NCBI GenBank assembly: GCA_002495535.1
Contig: DAFX01000047.1
Coordinates: 1-5,122 of the forward strand
DNA from: Euryarchaeota archaeon UBA433
Lineage (GTDB): Archaea > Thermoplasmatota > Poseidoniia > Poseidoniales > Poseidoniaceae
DNA: 5,122 bases
Reading direction: 5' to 3'
The position numbers were made by a program, and so were the translations under genes. Below the pieces are notes generated by a model. That model worked only from the letters and a program-made list of their open reading frames with translations. It was not told the origin of the DNA and searched no databases. Shown in pieces: positions 1 through 5,122 of the stretch; the first letter of the stretch is position 1, and each line of letters starts with the position of its first letter.

Positions 1-284
1 TCAGTTGCGTGGATTTTTGGATCCCACCGTGGCGACCATACGAGGTTAATGTGCACCGATGACAAACCGTCGGTCAACAAAGCAGCACGATGGGTGGCAG
101 CCATAATTTCGGGTGCTGCGGGGCAACCAGGCGACGTCAAGGTCAGGTCAATTTCAGCGTGTAAGCCTTCGTCCTTTGTTTCGAATCGGACATCGTACAC
201 AAGTCCAAGTTCTACAATTGAGAGTTCGAGTTCAGGGTCTTCCACTTCGTCTAAGTGATGCATCACGTCTTCTTTTTCCACCAT
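1..284 (-). CDS. sufT: DUF59/MIP18-family iron-sulfur assembly protein (SufT-like), 3' end cut by window edge
   Basis: Partial gene of 94 complete codons plus two bases (GA, so residue 95 is Asp or Glu), read directly from the minus strand; no stop occurs before the window edge. The protein is a small cytosolic DUF59 domain. The family signature DPELELSIVELGLVYDV sits at residues 16-32 (typically DPE..VnIvdLGLIYdV), the conserved loop SPGCP at 51-55 with the invariant Cys54, and LVWSPRWDP at 81-89 matches the usual LVWdPpW.P. In this family the cysteine is linked to Fe-S cluster handling, and stand-alone members in SUF operons (SufT) assist maturation of Fe-S client proteins. PaaD and eukaryotic MIP18/CIA2 are relatives, but the operon points to the SUF-associated type. 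The domain usually spans about 100-120 residues, so probably little is missing. The ATG lies 2 bases after the sufE stop and has a good GGAGG site. The family call is firm; the symbol is less certain. Confidence 0.88.
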   Translation of the reverse strand, partial: MVEKEDVMHHLDEVEDPELELSIVELGLVYDVRFETKDEGLHAEIDLTLTSPGCPAAPEIMAATHRAALLTDGLSSVHINLVWSPRWDPKIHAT

Positions 285-286
285 GC

Positions 287-700
287 TCAAGCCTCCAGTC
301 TGCGTATTTCCAACATCACCTTATCGAACATGTTTCTAAATCCATTGGATCTGCTCGGTGACAGCGAATTAAGAATGCCCATTTCTTGGGCAAATTCAGG
401 CGATAAGAGCAAGGCTTGTGCGGGGGCACTTCCGTTGAGAGCAATTGTGAGAATCCCCATGAGCCCTTGAACCAGTTGAGAATCTGCACCACCCGACATC
501 AACACCTTCCCTTGGTCAAGGTTCACAGCCACATGGGCTTCGGATTGACACCCGAGGATTCGGGTTGTATCCGACCACGCCTCAACGGGTAGAGAGACGA
601 CTTCATCTGCCATTTCAAAGACCATTTCCAATCGTTCCATTTGGTCATCAACATCTTGGAACTCTTCGATCAACTCAACGAGTTGCTCAGGGTAGGTCAT
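287..700 (-). CDS. sufE: SufE, cysteine desulfurase sulfur acceptor
   Basis: A 137-residue cytosolic protein, almost the length of E. coli SufE (138). SufE takes persulfide sulfur from SufS, stimulates its desulfurase activity and transfers the sulfur to the SufBCD scaffold. The active-site motif GCQSEAHV is at residues 50-57 with the catalytic cysteine at 51, the same number as in E. coli. The C-terminal half has the family pattern of a glycine/aspartate segment (SGGADSQLVQGLMGIL) followed by a helix and the small loop NGSAPAQAL. It is SufE rather than SufU: it is not NifU-like and lacks the zinc-binding cysteines. The ATG at 700 overlaps the sufS stop as ATGA and has a GGAG 8 bases upstream. 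The reading frame stays open upstream to position 829, but those extra 43 residues overlap the sufS coding sequence and look unlike SufE, so that start is rejected. Confidence 0.95.
   Translation of the reverse strand: MTYPEQLVELIEEFQDVDDQMERLEMVFEMADEVVSLPVEAWSDTTRILGCQSEAHVAVNLDQGKVLMSGGADSQLVQGLMGILTIALNGSAPAQALLLSPEFAQEMGILNSLSPSRSNGFRNMFDKVMLEIRRLEA
292..296 (-). promoter_or_regulatory. Ribosome binding site of the DUF59 gene
   Basis: GGAGG on the minus strand, 7 bases before the ATG at 284. It lies inside the last codons of sufE, and supports a separate ATG start for the DUF59 gene immediately after the sufE stop. Confidence 0.7.
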
Positions 701-1890
701 GCAAATCGCTCCAAGATTTTTGCAACTTGGGCGACGAACTGTTTCGCCTCGTCCATGGTGTTGTAGAAGTAAAAGGAGGCCCGAACCGTGCTTGAGATGC
801 CCAGACTGTGGAGGAGGGGTTGCGCACAATGATGGCCCGTACGCACTGCAAATCCAACCGCATCAAGCAGGTGAGCAAGGTCTTCGCTGTGAAGGGTTGG
901 GTGCAGGAAAGAGACGACCGCACTGTCCATATCATCATGGCGTCCGTAAACAGTCATGCCAAGGGCTCGTAATTCCTTTGCCGTGTAACGAGCAATTCCT
1001 AACAAACGCTTGTGCTCGCTCTCGAGATCCAATTGTTCCATCCACCCAAAAGCGGCTTCCCAACCAATAGCCTCGGCTATGCGGGGCGTGCCTGCCTCGA
1101 ATTTGTGCTCATTCGTTTGGTAGGTTGAACCTTCAATGGTGACCGTTTCAATCATGTCGCCACCGCCCATGAAAGGCTCCATTTGTTCGAACACTTCCGG
1201 TCGAACAAGCAAGGCACCAATTCCGGTTGGTCCGCACATTTTGTGCGCAGAGAACGCCATGAAATCAGCACCGAATTCTTCGAAATCTATTCGATCGTGC
1301 GGAACCCCTTGAGCGGCATCGATCAAGACCTTGGCCCCAGCATTGTGAGCAAGTTCGATGATGGTTTCGAGTGGGTTGCGAACACCAAGCACGTTCGATG
1401 TGTGAACGACACACACCAATTTTGCACCATCAAGCGATGCTGCGTAGACGTCCATGTCGAGGGAAAAATCATCCAGCACGGGTACATATCGAATTTCGAC
1501 CCCGCGTTCTTCGGCCAACATTTGCCATGGAACGATATCCGAGTGGTGTTCCATCTCTGTGAGGACAATTGCGTCATCTTTGACCAGATTCGCACGGCCC
1601 CAGGCGTGTGCAACCAAATTGATCGCCTCTGTTGTTCCGCTTGTCAGGATGGCACGCTCGGCATTGAACCATGTCTTGAGCCGGGTTCGGCATCCTTCGT
1701 AGCCATCGGTTGCTTCACCAGCAAGGGTGTGAACTGCCCGATGGACATTGGCGTTTGATTGAGTGTAGTAATCGCTCATTGCGTCGATGACAACCTGTGG
1801 TTTTTGAGTGGTTGCTGCGTTGTCCAAATACACCAGCGGGTGGCCATGCACCAGCCGTTGAAGAATTGGAAAATCGTCACGCACTGCCAT
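697..1890 (-). CDS. sufS: SufS, group II cysteine desulfurase (PLP-dependent)
   Basis: A 397-residue type V-fold aminotransferase that converts L-cysteine to L-alanine and leaves a persulfide on its own cysteine. Visible motifs (397-residue numbering): LDNAATTQKP near 22-31; EMEHHSDIVPWQ at 112-123, whose histidine stacks on PLP; VLIDAAQ at 188-194 with the Asp and Gln that contact the cofactor; SAHKMCGPTG at 214-223 with the PLP Schiff-base lysine at 217; FEAGTP at 264-269; RTGHHCAQP at 350-358 with the catalytic Cys355; and a C-terminal Arg370 in RASFYFYNT. The short RTGHHC loop is typical of the SufS (group II) class rather than IscS. An in-frame ATG at 1917 would add 9 residues and overlap sufD, but it has no ribosome binding site. 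The ATG at 1890 has a strong one, so it is preferred. It follows sufD by 4 bases and overlaps sufE by 4. Confidence 0.96.
   Translation of the reverse strand: MAVRDDFPILQRLVHGHPLVYLDNAATTQKPQVVIDAMSDYYTQSNANVHRAVHTLAGEATDGYEGCRTRLKTWFNAERAILTSGTTEAINLVAHAWGRANLVKDDAIVLTEMEHHSDIVPWQMLAEERGVEIRYVPVLDDFSLDMDVYAASLDGAKLVCVVHTSNVLGVRNPLETIIELAHNAGAKVLIDAAQGVPHDRIDFEEFGADFMAFSAHKMCGPTGIGALLVRPEVFEQMEPFMGGGDMIETVTIEGSTYQTNEHKFEAGTPRIAEAIGWEAAFGWMEQLDLESEHKRLLGIARYTAKELRALGMTVYGRHDDMDSAVVSFLHPTLHSEDLAHLLDAVGFAVRTGHHCAQPLLHSLGISSTVRASFYFYNTMDEAKQFVAQVAKILERFA
709..712 (-). promoter_or_regulatory. Ribosome binding site of sufE
   Basis: GGAG on the minus strand with 8 bases to the ATG at 700, inside the 3' end of sufS. 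It supports the 137-residue start over the longer open frame. Confidence 0.6.
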
Positions 1891-1893
1891 GAA

Positions 1894-1901
1894 ATCACCT
1901 C
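1894..1901 (-). promoter_or_regulatory. Ribosome binding site of sufS, overlapping the sufD stop codon
   Basis: GAGGTGAT on the minus strand, 3 bases before the ATG at 1890; the sufD TGA stop is contained within it. It is fully complementary to the common 16S rRNA 3' end (ATCACCTC) and decides the sufS start in favour of 1890 over 1917. Confidence 0.75.
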
Positions 1902-2929
1902 TTGAGTTCACACTCAAGGTGCACAGTTAATCGGGTTCTGACCTGTTCGGTCAACGCTTCGTTCTTGAGGTTCGAAAAGGCATCAATAAGAAAACCATTG
2001 ACGATCATTGATTCGGATTCCTCTCGACTTAGGCCGCGAGACATGAGGTAGTGAAGTTGCGAGGGATCGATTGGTGCACTGGCCGCACCATGTGCTGCGG
2101 AAACGTCGTCAGCAAGCACCTCAAGTTCTGGAATGGCTTCTGCCCTTGCTTTCTCTGAAAGGAGGAGGTTGCGAAACACTTGGCCAGCGTCTGAGCCATC
2201 GGCACCTTCAGCAATTGTAAGCAACCCTGTAGCTACGAAATGACTGCTTCCTGAACACGCTGCGTTGGTGACAAGATCCGAATCAGTATGGCCATGAAGG
2301 TGATGAATTTCGATATGATGATCGTCATGACGGGCGCCCTGACCGTGTGCGGTGATGGCCTGACGAATTGAAGAACCGGTTCCGTTCAAGGTCGTCCGGA
2401 GGTCTGATTTACAATTGAAGCCACCAACAGAGAGCGTTGCCGATTCGAGCGAGGCATCGCGTTCGACAAGCCAGTCTTCGCAGCGCAAAAGCTTGGTGTT
2501 GGCATCGAGTTCGTTGATGAAACCATAACCGAGGTTGCCGTTTGGATTGACGTTCCCTGTGATGTGAAGGCCACACCATCCAGCCTCACCAGTGAGGTGG
2601 AGAAGAACGGTGACGTCACCCTTGACATTCAAGTTTAGGTGACCAACTGCAATGTGACCTGAGGCTCGAGCACGGACGTGGATGACCTGCCCGTTTCCTT
2701 TGATGTCCAACCGGTAAGATGTGCCGCCAAGCTCATCCAAAAACACCCGAGCGATTTCGTCTGAATCAGAGGCCCGCTGGAAAGCGTTTGCGTCTTGGCC
2801 CTCGATGGAGAACTGGATGCCGTCGGCTTGTGGTACTTCTTCGACCTTCGTTGGATGAACACGAGGCCAAGGAGTGTAGCGCCACAAATGAGCCGAACGC
2901 GGAGGGACTGCCATTTGCTGGTAACTCAT
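1895..2929 (-). CDS. sufD: SufD, Fe-S assembly scaffold subunit
   Basis: A 344-residue protein, shorter than E. coli SufD (about 423). SufD pairs with SufB, each bound to SufC, in the cytosolic SufBC2D scaffold; it is needed for iron acquisition and cluster building. The N-terminal segment has the family WRYTPW motif (16-21). A glycine/hydrophobic beta-helix core follows (about 70-250). It contains a histidine-rich stretch at 195-214 in the place of the usual QHID..T.VDH block. The C-terminal domain has ELEVLADDV (268-276), AHGAASAPID (279-288) and LHYLMSRGLS (292-301). His280 corresponds to E. coli His360, an essential residue at the SufB interface. The family's usual cysteine in ADDVxCSHG is alanine (Ala278). 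The start forms an ATGA overlap with the sufB stop and has a GGAGG about 10 bases upstream. The rather divergent core makes it less sharp than SufB, but the C-terminal motifs and position leave little doubt. Confidence 0.93.
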   Translation of the reverse strand: MSYQQMAVPPRSAHLWRYTPWPRVHPTKVEEVPQADGIQFSIEGQDANAFQRASDSDEIARVFLDELGGTSYRLDIKGNGQVIHVRARASGHIAVGHLNLNVKGDVTVLLHLTGEAGWCGLHITGNVNPNGNLGYGFINELDANTKLLRCEDWLVERDASLESATLSVGGFNCKSDLRTTLNGTGSSIRQAITAHGQGARHDDHHIEIHHLHGHTDSDLVTNAACSGSSHFVATGLLTIAEGADGSDAGQVFRNLLLSEKARAEAIPELEVLADDVSAAHGAASAPIDPSQLHYLMSRGLSREESESMIVNGFLIDAFSNLKNEALTEQVRTRLTVHLECELKR

Positions 2930-4332
2930 CCAATCGACCCCTCCATTTCCAACTCGAGCAACTTGTTGAGTTCAACAGCGTACTCCATTGGCAATTCGCG
3001 AGTGAATGGTTCGAAGAAACCGTTGACGATCAGGCCCATTGCTTCTTCTTCGGTGAATCCTCGGCTCATCAGATAGAACAGTTGGTCGCTGGAAACTTTG
3101 GAAACACTCGCTTCGTGTTCGAGGTCAGCAGTCGCATTTCCGATTTCCATGGTTGGATAGGTGTCCGACCTTGAGGCGTCGTCCAAAATCAATGCATCAC
3201 AAACTACTTTTGAGCGGCAGCCTGTCGCTTTAGGCATCACTTGGAGCATCCCACGATAGGACGAGCGACCACCGTTTTTGGAGATCGATTTAGAGAGGAT
3301 GTTCGAGGTGGTGTTTGGCGCGAGATGGTGAACTTTAGCCCCTGCATCCTGGTGTTGACCATCGCCTGCATAGGCGACCGAGATAACTTCTGCATGCGCA
3401 CCTTCGCCTTTCAGAAGCACGGACGGATATTTCATCGTCAACTTCGAACCGATGTTCCCATCCACCCATTCCACTGTGGCGTTCTTATGAGCAACACCAC
3501 GCTTGGTCACGAGGTTGTAGACGTTGTTGGACCAGTTTTGAACTGTAGAATAACGGATTTTTGCTCCTTCCATGGCAATCAGTTCGACGACTGCAGAATG
3601 GAGCGAATCGGTCGAGTAACTTGGTGCCGTGCAGCCTTCAACATAGTGAATGCTGCTGCCTTCATCAGCGATGATGAGGGTTCGTTCGAACTGCCCCATG
3701 TTTTTGGCGTTGATTCGGAAGTAAGCCTGAACCGGCATTTCGACGTGGACCCCCTTTGGGACATAGATGAATGAGCCACCAGACCACACTGCTGTGTTGA
3801 GGGCCGAGAATTTGTTATCGCTGTGAGGCACGACGGTTCCAAAGAATTTCTTCACCAATTCAGGATGAGTTTTCAGACCTGTGTCCATGTCCAAGAAAAT
3901 GACACCTTGTTCTTCGAGGTCTTCCCGAATCGAGTGATAAACGGCCTCGGATTCGTATTGTGCGGTCACACCACCAAGCCACTTCTGTTCGGCTTCAGGG
4001 ATGCCCAGTCGGTCGAATGTGTTCTTGATGTCATCAGGAACGTCGTCCCAATTCTTTTCAGTTTGGTCAGAGGATCTTAGGAAGTAAGTGACGTTCTCGA
4101 AATTGATCGATTCCAAAAGGTTGCAATTGCCCCAGTCAGGCATTGCTCGTTCCTCAAAATGACGGTAGGCTTTGACCCGCATGTCAGTCATCCATTGAGG
4201 TTCATCTTTCAAGGCCGAAATGTCACGGACTACTTGTTCAGAAAGGCCCTTGTCGAATCGAATGGTAGCGTTTTCAGGGTCGTGGAAACCATATCGGTAA
4301 TCGCCAACTGCTTCAAGTGCTTCTTCGCTCAT
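2926..4332 (-). CDS. sufB: SufB, Fe-S assembly scaffold subunit
   Basis: A 468-residue protein, close to Bacillus SufB (about 465) and shorter than E. coli SufB (495). SufB accepts sulfur from SufE and, with SufD and SufC, assembles the nascent cluster. The N-terminal domain (about 1-130) has the family GLSEQVVRDIS and EPQWMTDMRVKA segments and MPDWG (64-68). The beta-helix core (about 170-370) contains SGGSFIYVPKGV (184-195). The residues reported for the E. coli sulfur path (R226, N228, C254, Q285, W287, K303) align at a constant offset of 20 with R206, N208, C234, Q265, W267 and K283. The acceptor cysteine is Cys378 in VVCDALILDDASRSD (E. coli C405), and E407 in LEHEA matches E434. The C-terminus has LFYLMSRGFTEEEA. 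There is no intein. The ATG at 4332 has a GAGGTGAT site 3 bases upstream and follows sufC by 9 bases. Confidence 0.98.
   Translation of the reverse strand: MSEEALEAVGDYRYGFHDPENATIRFDKGLSEQVVRDISALKDEPQWMTDMRVKAYRHFEERAMPDWGNCNLLESINFENVTYFLRSSDQTEKNWDDVPDDIKNTFDRLGIPEAEQKWLGGVTAQYESEAVYHSIREDLEEQGVIFLDMDTGLKTHPELVKKFFGTVVPHSDNKFSALNTAVWSGGSFIYVPKGVHVEMPVQAYFRINAKNMGQFERTLIIADEGSSIHYVEGCTAPSYSTDSLHSAVVELIAMEGAKIRYSTVQNWSNNVYNLVTKRGVAHKNATVEWVDGNIGSKLTMKYPSVLLKGEGAHAEVISVAYAGDGQHQDAGAKVHHLAPNTTSNILSKSISKNGGRSSYRGMLQVMPKATGCRSKVVCDALILDDASRSDTYPTMEIGNATADLEHEASVSKVSSDQLFYLMSRGFTEEEAMGLIVNGFFEPFTRELPMEYAVELNKLLELEMEGSIG
2940..2944 (-). promoter_or_regulatory. Ribosome binding site of sufD
   Basis: GGAGG within a longer GGAGGGG on the minus strand, about 10 bases before the ATG at 2929 and inside the last sufB codons. 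It supports initiation at the ATGA overlap rather than at the in-frame ATG five codons later. Confidence 0.6.
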
Positions 4333-4335
4333 CTC

Positions 4336-4343
4336 ATCACCTC
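4336..4343 (-). promoter_or_regulatory. Ribosome binding site of sufB, overlapping the sufC stop codon
   Basis: GAGGTGAT on the minus strand, 3 bases before the ATG at 4332. The sufC TGA supplies its first two bases. It has the same octamer and the same spacing as the sufS site. Confidence 0.75.
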
Positions 4344-5085
4344 ATGCAGCGGCATCCAGCCAGTCGTAGCCTCGATCTTCGAGTTCTAATGCGAGTTCAG
4401 GTCCACCTGTTTTGACAATTGCTCCGTCAATCATGGCGTGGACGAAGTGTGGTTTCACATGGTCTAAGAGCCGTTGATAGTGAGTAATGATGAGGCAACC
4501 GGCCTCAGGTGCAATCTTGTTGATTCCTTTGGAAACGATGCGCAGAGCGTCGATGTCGAGCCCGGAGTCAGTTTCATCAAGCAAAGCAAGACTTGGTTGA
4601 AGGAGGATCATTTGCAAAATTTCCAAACGCTTTTTCTCTCCGCCGCTGAACCCGTCATTGACGTACCTGGAAAGGAAACTCTTGTCCATTTCTAACTGGC
4701 CCATCGCTTCGTTCAGTTCCTTGCGGAATGCTCGGCCCTTAGGAGGCTCATCACGGACTGAAGCCACCGACTTCTTGAGGAATGTCCCGACCTGGACGCC
4801 GGGGATGACAGCTGGGTATTGGAAGGAAAGGAACATACCTGCCCTTGCACGTTCAAACACTGCGAGTTCTTCCAATGGTTGGCCCTGGAAATGGATGGTC
4901 CCTTCTGTTATTTCGTAGGCAGGGTGACCCATGACCACGTTAGCAAGGGTGGATTTGCCAGCACCATTGCGCCCCATGATGACGTGAATTTCACCGCGGT
5001 GAATGGTCAAACTGAGGCCCTTGATGATCGATGTTCCTTCGACACTCACATGAAGATTTTCAATGCGTAACATCTCGTCGCTCAT
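4342..5085 (-). CDS. sufC: SufC, ABC-type ATPase of the SUF scaffold
   Basis: A 247-residue soluble ABC ATPase (E. coli SufC is 248). It does not transport anything: it binds SufB and SufD and drives the conformational change of SufBC2D during cluster assembly. In 247-residue numbering the motifs are: Walker A GRNGAGKST at 38-46; Q-loop Gln89 in SFQYP, followed by the SufC-typical IPGV; ABC signature FSGGEKKR at 146-153; Walker B LALLDETDSGLD at 166-177 with catalytic Glu171; and H-loop His202 in THYQR. DSGLDIDAL and THYQRLLD are close to diagnostic for SufC. The usual DESDSGLD reads DETDSGLD, a mild change. Start is uncertain: ATG 5085 is chosen. ATG 5073 matches the E. coli N-terminus but lacks a clear binding site. 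GTG 5097 has GAGG 5 bases upstream and would add four residues. It is the first gene of the visible operon. Confidence 0.97.
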   Translation of the reverse strand: MSDEMLRIENLHVSVEGTSIIKGLSLTIHRGEIHVIMGRNGAGKSTLANVVMGHPAYEITEGTIHFQGQPLEELAVFERARAGMFLSFQYPAVIPGVQVGTFLKKSVASVRDEPPKGRAFRKELNEAMGQLEMDKSFLSRYVNDGFSGGEKKRLEILQMILLQPSLALLDETDSGLDIDALRIVSKGINKIAPEAGCLIITHYQRLLDHVKPHFVHAMIDGAIVKTGGPELALELEDRGYDWLDAAA

Positions 5086-5097
5086 CGCCACACCCAC

Positions 5098-5122
5098 TAC
5101 CCCCTCACGCCTCTCCCTTATC
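5098..5122 (-). other. Short stretch upstream of sufC, no promoter recognised
   Basis: These 25 bases are purine-rich on the minus strand (AAGGGAGAGG, then GAGGGGG). GAGG at 5103-5106 could be the ribosome binding site for a GTG start of sufC at 5097. The sufC frame has no stop before the window edge here, but the codons it would use do not resemble a SufC N-terminus. No -10/-35 or TATA-like element is visible, so the operon promoter, or a further upstream gene, must lie outside the window. Confidence 0.4.

Noticed and set aside
49..470. Overlapping short + strand open frames near the left end
   Set aside because: They are antisense to the DUF59 gene and sufE. Low-complexity serine-rich or arginine-rich translations without any domain indicate shadows.
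701..829. N-terminal extension of sufE by 43 residues
   Set aside because: It overlaps conserved SufS C-terminal coding sequence, has no SufE-like content, and the internal ATG at 700 gives a protein of normal family length with a ribosome binding site.
1183..1758. Open frame of 191 codons on the + strand
   Set aside because: It lies entirely antisense to sufS, whose protein is conserved throughout. The predicted protein is rich in Cys and His, has no recognisable domain, and is best explained as a shadow of the real gene.
1891..1917. Longer SufS starting at ATG 1917
   Set aside because: It has no ribosome binding site and overlaps sufD by 23 bases, whereas ATG 1890 has a strong site. Kept only as an alternative.
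2609..2620. Perfect 12-base palindrome GGTGACGTCACC, with another small inverted repeat at 2584-2597
   Set aside because: Both are inside sufD coding sequence, far from any start. Isolated inverted repeats of this length are expected by chance, and there is no T-run to make a terminator.
3241..3774. Open frame of 177 codons on the + strand
   Set aside because: It is antisense to the SufB core, which carries all the expected residues. Its composition is odd (many Cys, Phe and Arg) and it matches no family I know.

Overview
The window holds one continuous gene cluster, entirely on the minus strand: a SUF iron-sulfur cluster assembly operon. Read in the direction of transcription (right to left) the order is sufC, sufB, sufD, sufS, sufE, then a DUF59/MIP18-family gene (sufT-like) that runs off the left edge. 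Every family is identified from motifs visible in the translated protein. The + strand carries no credible gene.

Layout: 5098-5122 is the short stretch upstream of sufC, with no recognisable promoter in the 25 bases available. sufC is at 4342-5085 (possibly starting at a GTG at 5097). sufB is at 2926-4332, sufD at 1895-2929, sufS at 697-1890, sufE at 287-700, and the DUF59 gene at 1-284, lacking its 3' end. The junctions are very tight: 9 bases (sufC/sufB), a 4-base ATGA overlap (sufB/sufD), 4 bases (sufD/sufS), another ATGA overlap (sufS/sufE) and 2 bases (sufE/DUF59). No terminator, internal promoter or non-coding stretch over 30 bases lies within the cluster, so a single polycistronic mRNA with translational coupling is likely.

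How they work together: SufS takes sulfur from cysteine as an enzyme persulfide, and SufE accepts it on its own cysteine and passes it to SufB. SufB, SufD and the ATPase SufC form the scaffold on which the cluster is built. The DUF59 protein probably helps mature or deliver clusters to client proteins. All catalytic residues I can place are present: the SufS lysine and cysteine, the SufE cysteine, the SufB sulfur-path residues and acceptor cysteine, the SufD interface histidine, and the SufC ATPase motifs. The system should be functional.

Organism: the base composition is near 50% GC by eye, and the proteins are moderately acidic with mesophile-like composition. The SufB length (468 aa) and the SufS 'CAQPL' and 'RASFYFYNT' segments look more like those of Gram-positive, actinobacterial or archaeal systems than the E. 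coli proteins. Two genes use an identical GAGGTGAT ribosome binding site 3 bases before ATG, a form common in Euryarchaeota but not exclusive to them. SufE is typical of bacteria. A free-living aerobic bacterium, or a mesophilic (e.g. marine group II type) euryarchaeon that acquired a bacterial SUF set, both fit; the window cannot decide. This is a housekeeping region, and I found no undescribed system in it.
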